Below are positions 45,219-55,200 of a stretch of 64,000 nt of DNA, in pieces (positions within the stretch are counted from its first letter, which is position 1; every line of letters begins with the position of its first letter). This stretch comes from Nostoc sp. GT001 (lineage in GTDB: Bacteria; Cyanobacteriota; Cyanobacteriia; Cyanobacteriales; Nostocaceae): assembly GCF_030382115.1 (NCBI RefSeq), contig NZ_JAUDRJ010000003.1:2127133-2191132 (forward strand), in the 5' to 3' direction. The notes beneath the pieces were generated by a model, which was not told the DNA's origin, ran no database searches, and saw nothing but the letters and a program-made list of their open reading frames with translations. Both the position numbers and the translations under genes were made by a program.

Positions 45219-46074
45219 CAAATAAGACTAAGCCATACTTCTCGCCAGTAGGCAAAAAGCCAATTCCTCGATAAACTGCTTGGGCTGCTTGGTTATTATC
45301 ACCTGTAAACAGGATGGCACGTTTTACTCCTTGCGATCGCGCATCTAACAATGAACCTGCTACCACACTTTTGGCGTAGCCTTTACCCCGCAGCCCTGGC
45401 GGTGTCCAGACTCCACCAATTTGCACAATATCAGGTAAGCTAGCATTGAAAGCAGAGTAAGCAACTGGGGTATCTCCTGCTACTAAAACCCAATGCATAG
45501 CTGTAGCTTGACGTGCCTCAATTATGCGATCGCAATCAGGTCTTAAACTGGGAGTATCTGTTTTTCCTAAAGCTTCCACATTATAAGCAACGCACCATTC
45601 AGTAAGTAATTCCAACTCTTCTGGATATGGTAAACGACACTGCACCTTTGCTGATACTAAGGCTTCAGGTATTTGCAAATCTCCCAGTGCTAGAGAAAAC
45701 AATATCTCAGCCTCATCAAGCTGAGTTGGTCGGTTGCTAAGTCCCAAAATGCTTTTTGTTGCTTCAACTTGTGCGGCTGGGCCACTAATTCCAGAGATGG
45801 CACGTCCAGATTGTGCCACAACTGCTTGTACCACTTCTGGCAGATGTACAGGGGCTTGAACTACGATCATCCCATTCCAAAAATGGGCTGCAATTGCCAC
45901 TATAGTTTCATCTATGTAGGCCGCTATGTAAGTTCCTTGAAATCTTGCACCTTGGTCAAGCAGTCCCGCAGCTCGCCAATTAGAGCGCAAAAACATAGAA
46001 GTATCGGTGTGTTGTAAGAGAAATGCTTCCAGTGATACTTCATCTCCAGGTTGCAAAGTTCTCAAAATAGGCAC
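45199..46074 (-). CDS. GNAT-family N-acetyltransferase
   Basis: 291 residues. The C-terminal half carries the catalytic GNAT domain: QIGGVWTPPGLRGKGYAKSV (motif A, with V..P.lRGkG.a), then AILFTGDNNQAAQAVYRGIGF (motif B), so it should transfer acetyl from acetyl-CoA to an amine. The N-terminal half (1-150) may be a divergent second GNAT fold. The final VISNK and stop lie in the GAGTAAT repeat. It begins 65 bases after the stop of the EF-G paralogue; a hairpin in that gap probably separates the two transcripts. Confidence 0.85.
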   Translation of the reverse strand: MPILRTLQPGDEVSLEAFLLQHTDTSMFLRSNWRAAGLLDQGARFQGTYIAAYIDETIVAIAAHFWNGMIVVQAPVHLPEVVQAVVAQSGRAISGISGPAAQVEATKSILGLSNRPTQLDEAEILFSLALGDLQIPEALVSAKVQCRLPYPEELELLTEWCVAYNVEALGKTDTPSLRPDCDRIIEARQATAMHWVLVAGDTPVAYSAFNASLPDIVQIGGVWTPPGLRGKGYAKSVVAGSLLDARSQGVKRAILFTGDNNQAAQAVYRGIGFLPTGEKYGLVLFEVISNK

Positions 46075-46095
46075 AAAAACCTCCTAATAATTGAA

Positions 46096-46120
46096 AGGGA
46101 CACAGCCTAACTGTGTCCCT
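46096..46120 (-). terminator. Hairpin downstream of the EF-G paralogue
   Basis: AGGGACACAG and its complement CTGTGTCCCT with a 5-base loop. It lies 19 bases past the stop of the EF-G gene. The T-tract is weak, so termination efficiency is uncertain. Confidence 0.6.
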
Positions 46121-46138
46121 AAAAGCTACTTCAAGATG

Positions 46139-48142
46139 CTAGGACTGGCGATAGCAGGCAAACTCCATTGTAAAAGTAGCCATACCAGAAGTAAGCGATC
46201 GCAATTCTGTAGAATACCCAAACATTCGCGCTAGCGGTACTTCTGCCCGAATCACCGTGTATCCCTGCATTGTCTCGGAACCTAACAACAAAGCCCGACG
46301 CGAGGATAAGTCACCCTGAATCCTTCCCATGAACTCGTGGGGTGTTTCCACCTCTACAAGCATGATGGGTTCGAGGATGTAGGGTTTGGCTTTGGCGATC
46401 GCACCCTCAATTGCTTGATGGGAAGCTGACCGGAAAGCCAATTCTGAGGAGTCAATTGGATGATAAGAACCGCCATCTAAAACGACTTTCACCCCAGTTA
46501 CCGGATAGCCTTCCAGCTGTCCTGATTGCATCGCCTCACGGCAACCCTTCTCGCACGCCGGGATATATTCTTTGGGAATCGCACCCCCAACCACCCGATT
46601 CTCGAAAACAAACGGCTCATCTGTAGGTTCAATCCACCCAGTAATATGGGCGTATTGACCAGGGCCGCCTGACTGTTTCTTGAATCGGTAGTCAAAGGTA
46701 GCTTGTTGCCCAATGGTTTCCCGGTATGCCACAGCAGGAGTACCGACGTAGACCTCGGCATTATATTCCCGTTGAATGCGCTCCAGGTAGATTTCCAAGT
46801 GGAGTTCGCCCATCCCAGAAATCAAAGTTGCTCCTGATTCGGGATCTATGCTCAACCGGAAGGTAGGGTCTTCCCTTTGAAAGCGATTGAGTGCCTTGGA
46901 AAGGCGATCGCTATCTTCCTGTTTTTTGGGCGTAATTGCCAGCGTAATCACTGGTTCCGGTACAAACATCTTCTCTAGAGATACCAGTGGTTCTCCAGAA
47001 CAGAATGTATCACCAGAAGCACAATCGACACCCAATAAAGCCACTATATCCCCTGCTACGGCAACTTGTACCTCTTCTCGCTTATTGGCGTGCATTCTCA
47101 CCAAGCGACCGATTTGCACTCGCTGTTCAGTCCGCGAGTTGTATACGGTATCACCGGGTTTGAGCGTCCCAGAGTAAATCCGGGTATAGGTCAACTGCCC
47201 AAAGGATTCAACGGTGAGTTTAAATGCCAATGCCACCAAGGAAGCATCGGGATTAGGGTAGACACTCACCGACTCTGCGGTTTTAACCACTTCTCTATCC
47301 ACGGGAGATGGTAAATAGAGCGTAACTGCATCCAATAAGTTTTGCACTCCTTTATTTTTGAATGCCGAACCCAGCAGTACAGGTGTGAATTTTAGGCTCA
47401 AGGTTGCTTGTCGGATGGTTTCCCAAATTAATTCTTTAGGAATTTCCTCACCCGCCAACAACATCTCGGTCATCGATTCTGAGAACAGCGACAAAGTATC
47501 TAGCAGTTTGTCACGTGCCTGTTGCGCCTCATCCCTAAGAGGTTCGGGAATTGGCTTTTTCACGCGGTTTTCCCCGTTTTCACCCTCAAAGTAGTCAGCA
47601 GTCATTTCTACCAGGTCAATCACTCCCTGGAATTGGTCTTCACTGCCGATAGGATACTGGAGTAATACCGCATTTAGTTGCAAGCGATCGCGTATTCCCT
47701 GTACTACACGAAATGGGTCTGCCCCCGTCCGATCCATTTTGTTGATGAACGCCAAACGCGGCACACGGTAGCGCTTCATTTGCCGATCCACCGTAATTGA
47801 CTGGGACTGCACACCCGCCACAGCACACAGCACCATCACTGCCCCATCTAATACCCGCAAGGCGCGTTCCACTTCAATCGTGAAATCTACGTGTCCAGGT
47901 GTATCAATCAAGTTAATTTGAGTATCGTGCCACTGGCAGGTGGTAGCAGCGGAAGTGATGGTTATACCATGCAGCTTTTCTTCTGGCATAAAATCCATCG
48001 TTGCACCCTTACCGCCTCCCCGCACTTCCTCAATAGCGTGGATTCTGCCCGTGTAGAAGAGAATTCGCTCTGACAGCGTAGTTTTACCAGAGTCGATGTG
48101 GGCAGAGATACCAATATTTCGGATGCGTGTTCGGGGAATCAT
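46139..48142 (-). CDS. Elongation factor G paralogue
   Basis: 667 residues, slightly short of canonical EF-G (about 690). GTPase motifs: G1 [10 protein letters not shown]2 GITITSA, G3 DTPGHVDF, G4 INKMD. Domains II-V follow ([47 protein letters not shown]). In canonical EF-G, G1 reads AHIDAGKTT; the Ser variant with '[12 protein letters not shown]' is typical of the mitochondrial-like/spdEFG1 group. The gene is not in a str operon (no rpsL, rpsG or tuf), so it is a second EF-G. It could work in translocation or ribosome recycling; not determinable here. Confidence 0.9.
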   Translation of the reverse strand: MIPRTRIRNIGISAHIDSGKTTLSERILFYTGRIHAIEEVRGGGKGATMDFMPEEKLHGITITSAATTCQWHDTQINLIDTPGHVDFTIEVERALRVLDGAVMVLCAVAGVQSQSITVDRQMKRYRVPRLAFINKMDRTGADPFRVVQGIRDRLQLNAVLLQYPIGSEDQFQGVIDLVEMTADYFEGENGENRVKKPIPEPLRDEAQQARDKLLDTLSLFSESMTEMLLAGEEIPKELIWETIRQATLSLKFTPVLLGSAFKNKGVQNLLDAVTLYLPSPVDREVVKTAESVSVYPNPDASLVALAFKLTVESFGQLTYTRIYSGTLKPGDTVYNSRTEQRVQIGRLVRMHANKREEVQVAVAGDIVALLGVDCASGDTFCSGEPLVSLEKMFVPEPVITLAITPKKQEDSDRLSKALNRFQREDPTFRLSIDPESGATLISGMGELHLEIYLERIQREYNAEVYVGTPAVAYRETIGQQATFDYRFKKQSGGPGQYAHITGWIEPTDEPFVFENRVVGGAIPKEYIPACEKGCREAMQSGQLEGYPVTGVKVVLDGGSYHPIDSSELAFRSASHQAIEGAIAKAKPYILEPIMLVEVETPHEFMGRIQGDLSSRRALLLGSETMQGYTVIRAEVPLARMFGYSTELRSLTSGMATFTMEFACYRQS

Positions 48143-48239
48143 AAAATTTCCTTTTGTTCAAGCGACAAACAGTCACCAACTGAGTGGTGATATGTTTTGT
48201 ATTATATATGTACTACAAGCAAAAGACAAGGCTGATAAT

Positions 48240-48443
48240 ACAGAAAAACCGTTGATATTTGCCCTAGCTAACGTTATTGCCTGTCCTGGATTGGGTACGG
48301 GAATAGGACGAGTGCCATATACTGAAGTTGCTAAACAGATGGCATTAGCTTACGATCATTTTCTGTACCCACCCAAGCATCTCAATTGCATAGTTGCGGC
48401 TGAAAGACAACTTCAGATATGGGAAGGAGGAGATTTTAGGTAA
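48240..48443 (+). pseudogene. C-terminal remnant of a macro-domain protein
   Basis: The codons read LIFALANVIACPGLGTGIGR, followed by VPYTEVAKQMALAYDHFLYPP and a tail ending EGGDFR. CPGLGTGIG is the ADP-ribose-phosphate loop near the end of the macro domain. Upstream sequence in the same frame runs into the EF-G start on the other strand without the first two-thirds of the domain. So only the last 65 or so codons remain. Confidence 0.7.
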
Positions 48444-48852
48444 CGCAGGGCTTTGGATAATAGTCTGAGTTCATTACCAGGGAAAATATGGTGTTCCCTA
48501 TGGTGTTAAAAATTTAAATGAAATTTATCAAATATTTTTGCAACCAAAGAGAAACACTATTAATTAAGGGAGCGTTATGTCCTTATTAAGCTTCATAAAA
48601 AAGTATTAATTTTTAATACATAAATTGATTTTCTAACTCTCAATTTTACTTCTCGTATTTTACCACTTTAAGTAGCATCAGGGAGTGATAAATCCTTTAT
48701 TTTATAGGAGTTTTGAATTTATCGCAGGTCGAAATTGTCAAAGACGAGTATTTAGTTTTGTCATAAATTTCATATAACTAAAAATCTAAGGTAATGTATA
48801 CATGACTTCCAGCATTACAGATAAAATCTAAATACATACTCTTTTAGTAAAT
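48444..48852. other. AT-rich intergenic region before the methyltransferase
   Basis: No gene, RNA or repeat recognised. Confidence 0.35.
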
Positions 48853-49929
48853 GTGAATAACAAAAACCGAATTGCTTACCAAGATAACCGCACAGCGATC
48901 GCTGCATTCAATGCAATCGTAATGGCAGGAGCAGAGGCTTATATCAATGGGCTAAAAATCCCCGATCCTCTGCTTAAATCCCTTTTAAATCTCTCCATGC
49001 AAATCAGCTACAAATATTTTCCTTCTCTTTTAGTTCCCTATGAATGGCTGTTGCAAGAAAGCGATCGCCTTGCAGAAGGGTCACACGAACTAATGAAGAT
49101 TCAATACAACCTACCCGAAGAAATGTTCAGTCTGATGTTAAAAGAGACAGAACTTTTATATCCCAAATACACAATGGCTTTATGGGAAAAAGGAGCATCT
49201 AACCTTGAGCAAGCTCAAATGCAGATGCTTGATGATTTGATCGCAAAAGCAGGCATCGAAGACGGAGACGAAATCTTAGATTTGGGATGCGGTTGGGGTT
49301 CTGCATCAAATTACATTCTTTCCCGGTTTCCGCATGTGAAAGTAACGGCTCTTAATTTGAGCCACGGGCAATGCGAATATATGCGGAAAAAAATGCGAGA
49401 CCCTACCAGTTACCTTAGTTCAGATAGATTCACTCTATATGAAAAGGACTTTAATGATATTGATTTTGAGAATAAGTTTGATAAAATTATGGCGATTGGC
49501 CTGTTTGAACATGTAGGGAATTTAACGAAATCATTTCAAAAACTGGCTTCTTTCCTCAAAGATGATGGCAAGGTGTTAATTCACATAATCACAACCAGAT
49601 TACTGTATAATATAACCCATCCTTTTATCGACAAATATGTTTTTCCAAACATGCGGGTGTGGAGTTATGATCTCATTCCAAAGATTAATACAGACCTGAA
49701 AACTATTAATCAATGGTATTTAAATGGTGCTAACTACTCAAAGACTCTGATAAATTGGTTGATGAATTTTGACCAAAATCAAGCGAAAGTCAAAGATTTA
49801 AATTATGGCATGAACTATGGCAAGTTCTGCCGGATGTGGAGACTTTATTTGCTCTTGTGCATTGTGTATTTTGACGGTTGTGATGGTGAAATTCTTGGTA
49901 ACGGTCAATATTTGTTGGTTCATGCGTGA
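48853..49929 (+). CDS. SAM-dependent methyltransferase (cyclopropane fatty acid synthase-like)
   Basis: 358 residues with a GTG start. SAM motif I is DEILDLGCGWGSAS, preceded by LYPKYTMALWEKG (the substrate-side start of CMAS-type domains), then LNLSHGQCEYMRKKM and IMAIGLFEHVGNL. The architecture matches the cyclopropane-fatty-acyl-phospholipid synthase/coclaurine N-methyltransferase-like superfamily, which methylates lipids or alkylamines. An extra N-terminal helical segment of about 95 residues resembles that of the coclaurine-type branch. Substrate not determinable. It stands alone on the plus strand. Confidence 0.85.
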   Translation: MNNKNRIAYQDNRTAIAAFNAIVMAGAEAYINGLKIPDPLLKSLLNLSMQISYKYFPSLLVPYEWLLQESDRLAEGSHELMKIQYNLPEEMFSLMLKETELLYPKYTMALWEKGASNLEQAQMQMLDDLIAKAGIEDGDEILDLGCGWGSASNYILSRFPHVKVTALNLSHGQCEYMRKKMRDPTSYLSSDRFTLYEKDFNDIDFENKFDKIMAIGLFEHVGNLTKSFQKLASFLKDDGKVLIHIITTRLLYNITHPFIDKYVFPNMRVWSYDLIPKINTDLKTINQWYLNGANYSKTLINWLMNFDQNQAKVKDLNYGMNYGKFCRMWRLYLLLCIVYFDGCDGEILGNGQYLLVHA

Positions 49930-50038
49930 CAAGTTAATTGCATAAGTCCTAATAATTTAGCGATCGCCCAACCATATTAAGAGCAATTCTTGGTTCCTTA
50001 GTTGTAGGAGCCAGCAATAAGTATGCGAGTAGCATTGA

Positions 50039-50812
50039 ATGGCAAATAAACGTTTCTATCACATAGGCTTTGGGCAAGATGATTTAGGTTCATCACCTCC
50101 CAGCATTGCTCTATTATCTGGTGATCCAGAGCGATCGCACCTAATTGCTCAAACTTATTTACAAGATGTACGCGTGTTGTCAGAAAATCGCGGTCTCAAC
50201 AGCTACATGGGATACTTACCCAATGGTCACAGCATCTTATCAGCGACAAGTGGTATGGGTGCGCCTTCATTAAGTATTGTTGTCAATGAGTTGGTACAAG
50301 TAGGAATCCGGCAAATTATTCGCATTGGTACTTGCGGTTCCATTCAACCTTATATACCAGTTGGTAGTGTTGTTATTAGCAGTGCGGCATTATGTCGCCA
50401 AGGTGCAGCGAATGACATTGCACCAGTGGAATATCCAGCCGCAGCCGATCCTTTTTTGACAGTCGCTTTAGTTAAAGCTGCACGAGAATTAAAGGTTGAA
50501 CATTACATCGGAATTACGGCATCAGTTGATACTTTTTACGAAGGACAAGAACGCACTGATTCCGCCAATCCAAATTTAATGCGATCGCTGCATGGCATTA
50601 CAGAAGAATATCGGCGCTTGAATATCTTGAATTACGAGATGGAATGCGGCACACTCTTCAAAATGGCAGGAGTGTATAATTTTGCTGCTGCTGCTATTTG
50701 CGGTGTAGTTGCTTCACGTACTGATAGTGAAAATATTATTCTAGAACAAAGAGATATTGCTGTTAGAAATGCGATCGCAACTGCTGTAAAAGCAGCAGCA
50801 AGCTTTGAGTAA
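50039..50812 (+). CDS. Nucleoside phosphorylase (uridine phosphorylase-like)
   Basis: 257 residues, PNP/UDP phosphorylase family. Phosphate-binding GDPERSHLIA and IRIGTCGSIQ, nucleoside pocket YEMECGTLFKMAG (with the ribose-binding Glu-Met-Glu), and the family-typical SATSGMGAPSLSI. Uridine phosphorylases carry the same GTCG and EME signature. It releases a base and ribose-1-phosphate for salvage. The stand-alone context gives no further hint. Uridine versus purine preference is inferred only from overall resemblance. Confidence 0.87.
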   Translation: MANKRFYHIGFGQDDLGSSPPSIALLSGDPERSHLIAQTYLQDVRVLSENRGLNSYMGYLPNGHSILSATSGMGAPSLSIVVNELVQVGIRQIIRIGTCGSIQPYIPVGSVVISSAALCRQGAANDIAPVEYPAAADPFLTVALVKAARELKVEHYIGITASVDTFYEGQERTDSANPNLMRSLHGITEEYRRLNILNYEMECGTLFKMAGVYNFAAAAICGVVASRTDSENIILEQRDIAVRNAIATAVKAAASFE

Positions 50813-51075
50813 ACTAACAATTGGAATGAAGCTGAGGCAAAGTTTGTGATTCCCTTTTGGTGCGATCGCGGACAACACAGATTGTAAAAGTTTTTTAGCT
50901 TAAGTTAAAATTGAGCCTATAATCTTCAATTTGGCTGCCCTGATAATGTCTCGTCCCAATCAATAGTAGACTAGTCTCAAATGTTGCGACATTAATTTGT
51001 AAACGGTTATGGAGAAGATATAACGACACTAATTTGTGAAATTGCGACATTCAATTTGTGAATGTAAATCAATAA

Positions 51076-51149
<74 letters not shown>

Positions 51150-51519
51150 TTAACCACACAATTATCAATATTACCATATACCTCTCTGAGAAGTCAAGAT
51201 AAAAGACGAAATCAGGCAAACTCTATCACTCCCTAAGTAATCAAGCGCAGATGATTTGACATCCACCGACCTCAAGGCGCTCTTAAGAAGGAGTAATGAG
51301 TAATAAGTAATGAGTAATAAGTAATGAGTAAATACTCATTTTTCATCCACTCATTACTTTAAAGCATTGCGTGAAGCATTAGGATTCAGACCCAAATATG
51401 TGGTGAAGTATTTGTTTGATTTGTAAAAAGGTTGCACCACTTGCTACAAATCAAACAAATAAGTCAAATCTTTTTTCCTTTTGCCTCCAGCAAGACTGCC
51501 TGATTTTCTGCAAGCGTCT
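51150..51519. other. Intergenic region with GAGTAAT repeats
   Basis: GAGTAATAAGTAATGAGTAA units at 51296-51330 with a partly complementary half (CTCATTACTTT) to 51360. At 51361-51426 an open stretch reads KALREALGFRPKYVVKYLFD then a stop; it may be the tail of a lost gene, family not recognised. Confidence 0.5.
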
Positions 51520-52140
51520 TTAAGTTTCTCGAATCCAAAATGCCAATCCTCCCCCACGACCGCGAGCTGCAATGAAATCTTCTGTGACTAAAAAGAAGCC
51601 AAAGAAGGGTAGTTTAGCTATAGGTTGGTTGTAGAAATCTTCTGTTTGAACTTTACCAGCACGGATTGCTCTGTTGTAAATAACACGACCAAACAAACTG
51701 ATAATCATCTGGTTAAAGTCAAAGGCCAATAAATTTTTCTTCCCGAAATATTGCACTGGCCCCGTGAGTTTCAGTGAAACTGGGTTCAGCTCAACCTGAT
51801 TAGCAATTTCGCCTCTGCCTGAATCCTGTTCCAAAGTGGCATTAAAGGAAACATGGATTGTTATAAATTTGGGTACATAGAAACCGTTGCCTAATACAAT
51901 TCCCCCACTACCTCTGTTTTTCTTAGTGCCAGTGACAAAGCAAAGTTGCCATTTACCGAGCAGAAACTCAAATGGATAAGTCAACTTTTGTTGCTTGGCA
52001 GTTTTTTCGGCTTGTAGCAACGCCTTTACTAATATTTCAGCATTAGGGCGTATACTTTTTGGTTGTCTATACTTAGCCGCAGCCTGAGATAGCACGTTAA
52101 CAAAGTCAAATGTTGCTTTTGGTGTTAAATTAGCCGTCAT
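51520..52140 (-). CDS. Plastid-lipid-associated protein/fibrillin-like protein
   Basis: 206 residues. The lipocalin-like core is visible in FEFLLGKWQLCFVTGTKKN, followed by IHVSFNATLEQDSGRGEIANQV and FFLVTEDFIAARGRGGGLAFW, as in PAP/fibrillin proteins of cyanobacteria and plastids. These bind lipids or quinones at thylakoids and plastoglobules. There is no signal peptide. A tRNA lies upstream of its 3' side and the TpsA gene follows its 5' side. The family assignment is probable; function in this organism unknown. Confidence 0.75.
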   Translation of the reverse strand: MTANLTPKATFDFVNVLSQAAAKYRQPKSIRPNAEILVKALLQAEKTAKQQKLTYPFEFLLGKWQLCFVTGTKKNRGSGGIVLGNGFYVPKFITIHVSFNATLEQDSGRGEIANQVELNPVSLKLTGPVQYFGKKNLLAFDFNQMIISLFGRVIYNRAIRAGKVQTEDFYNQPIAKLPFFGFFLVTEDFIAARGRGGGLAFWIRET

Positions 52141-52256
52141 GAAGCCACTCTGGATTTAACTATTTCTTTGATTTTCTGATAGATTGTAGCGTTCATCTAC
52201 AAGAAGACACATCTTTCATCCGTAGTATCCGCTAGAAGTATGTCGATTCCCTACCT

Positions 52257-55200
52257 TCACCAAGGATTACCAACCATTGTAAATCCAGCCCAATAATAAG
52301 GATGCATAAGTGATTCATCAGCAGTGTCAGCAGGTAAAGGCAAATTCCCAACTACTTCTAAACCTTGCACTTGTCCATCCTTGACATAAATTTGCCCTTT
52401 GACCATAGCTACTTGAGCTTGTCTGAGAGCTTCTGCTTTAATGGGAGCAGTCTTTAAGTTCTCATAAAATTTTGTCATCAATGCTGCTGTGCCAGCATCA
52501 TTAACTGACCAAAGACTAGCAACACTAGTTTTCACACCTGCCAGCACTGCTAAACCCGCAAATCCCAGTTCGGATTCTTCATCCCCTAAAGCTGTTCTAC
52601 AAGCACTCAACACCAGCATTTCAACTTCAGGTTCATTCAAGCGCAATTGTCGTAATTGGTTCAAGCGTAACTTGTCTTCCCACAGTTGAATATAGGAATT
52701 ACTCAAAGCACCAGTAGCAAAATCGGCATGGGTTGCCATGTGAATTATTCCAAAAGGTTGTTGGCGGCGGATAGTTTTGAGATTTTCTAAGGTGGCTTGC
52801 TTGTCTAACAATAATTTGCCCTGCCAGAGTTTAGACACTAGTGTTGATAACTCAACGGGGACTGCTGGTAAAGGCTCTTGTCCCTGAGTACTCTGAGAAA
52901 CTCCCAGCGCTAAAATTTGAGATTTTTTGATGTCTTTATAGAGGGTATTAGTCAGACTAAGACTAGGCATTAAGCCAATACTGTATTTTTCTACTAGAAA
53001 TCCCTTACCATCGTGAAGTGCTGCCATTGGGGTTGAACGTAAACCAATGTCTGGTAAAAAGACCAGATTGTTGATTTCTCTCGTTTGTAAATCTGCCTCT
53101 AATGGTGCAACAATCCAGCGATAAAGTTGTTGAGATGAACGCAAATAACCGGTGCGACGACGGTTTTGTGGACTAACGATTTGGTCACGAAATTCTTGAG
53201 CTACTTGGAGAACTTTGGCTTTAGTTATTTCTGGGATGCGCTTGCGGATAGGATCATCTTTTCCTGTTACTACTACTAGTTCCAGCTGGTCGCTATCCTT
53301 TTCTGCTACAGTATTTAACTGTTTCGTCAATTTTTGAGCTTTACCTAAATTTTCCTCTGGTAGAATTTCCACAGGGACAAAACTGATGTAGATAAATGCA
53401 GGTTTCACACCAGTCGCTTCTTCAATTTTGCGAGCAATTTCTTTGGCATCATCTAGGGTTTTAATTCTAGGGCTGGGTATGCCTAAATGGTCGGCAAAAT
53501 CATCTGTGAAATTGTCTTCGGGAGTGGGGTTGGTATTAAGAATGGGGTTATCAATCTTAGGATTATTAAGGTCAAGGTTATTCGGTTTACCTGGTAGATT
53601 GCACTGAAATGTGCAGGGGTTAGGATTGGGAGTCTCAGGATTGGGAGTCTCAGGATTGGGAGTTTCAGGATTGGGAGTCTCAGGATTGGGAGTCTCAGGA
53701 TTGGGAGTCTCAGGATTGGGAGTCTCAGGATTGGGAGTAGGAATTTGACTGACGTTGATTCCTATCTGTACAGGTGCAGAAGAGGAAACGCCGTCATTTG
53801 CACTAATTACAAAGGCATTTAGTGACCCATTTGTATCTGCTGGAGGTGTGTATACTAAAGTATCGCCGCTAGATAAGGTTGTAACACCAGGGATGACGGG
53901 AACGCCATTGACAGTGATATTTCCCGTATTCACGACATCGACCTTGATGGAGGTGATGTCATTATTAACATCGCTGACTAGCGGAGCCAAACTAGAGAAC
54001 GTTAAGGTAACAGGTTGATTGGTCTGGGTATCGGGTAGGGATGAGTTGGCTGTTAATGTCGGCGGGGTGTTAACAGATGTAATGGTGATGCTTAGTGGTG
54101 TACCGCTAGCATCTCCACCATTTGGCAAGACTGGAAAGCTATTAGCGATTATTGAATTGTCACCTGTAGTGATTGACCCTGCTGTAGCATTGACACTTGC
54201 ATCACCGACAATAAAATCTACATTGTTTGGGCCACCATCATGGCGAATGCTAACAGTACCTCCTGCTGAAGGTTGAACGTTAGTACCTCCTTCGCCAGTA
54301 AAAAATCCACCAGTTGCGATCGCTTCGTCGGTTCCGATTCCCTGAATCAGTCCGTTGGTTAGCACTTGCACATTGCCACCTTGAACAGTGTTTCCATCAA
54401 CAAAATCGTCTGCTATGGACTGGGTGTTGATGTTGGTAAAACGAATATTGCTGCCAGCAGTATTGGTAGTCTGTAAAGTAACGTTGCCACTTGTAACATT
54501 TGCAGTACCATCGACTCCGGTAGCGATCGCTGAGGTATTTATGGCATCATTCACGGTGATATTATCTCTGCTAGTTAAACTTATCGCGCCAGCAGTGCCA
54601 ATAAAATCGCCACCTCCTTCCTTAACTACAGACGAGTTAATTGCCTCTGTGGTAATACTGCCGCCTGTGGTTGTTGCAACTACATCGCCAGCCTTACCTG
54701 ATCTATTAGCATCATTTGAAGAGGTATTAATAGCATCTGTTAAGATGTTGCCTGCGGCAGTCAAATTTACTGTTCCTGCATCCGTAATAATAATGCCACC
54801 ATATCCAAATCCAGAAAACCCTTGAATATTGCTAGTGTCAAGGTTATTTAGGGTAATTCCACCATTTGTGCTTTGGACTGTAATATTACCTGCTGAGTAA
54901 CCCTGACCACTGGCAATAATGTTGCCCGCAGTAATATCGCCAGTTGCAAACAACGTTACGTTGCCACTATTACCAGTAGTTCTACTTGTATTTAGATTTC
55001 CCAGCGATAAGCTAGCTCCAGAAATGTTAATGCCTCCTCCCGTTGTCTGGATGGTGTTGGTGGGATCGACAAAGTTTACAGAACCGGTTTGTGATGTGAG
55101 GCTGAAGCTACCACCGCCCAAGTTTAATATAGCGACACCATCGGTTGTTACTGTGGGTGTCGCTCCGGTGATGTCATTGATGGTAATATTGCCTGTGGCT

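Noticed and set aside
51361-51426. Tail-like peptide KALREALGFRPKYVVKYLFD
   Set aside because: Coding-like but only 21 codons, with no start and no recognised family; not called as a gene.
53623-53739. 15-bp tandem array as CRISPR
   Set aside because: No spacers; it is in frame and encodes NPETP repeats.
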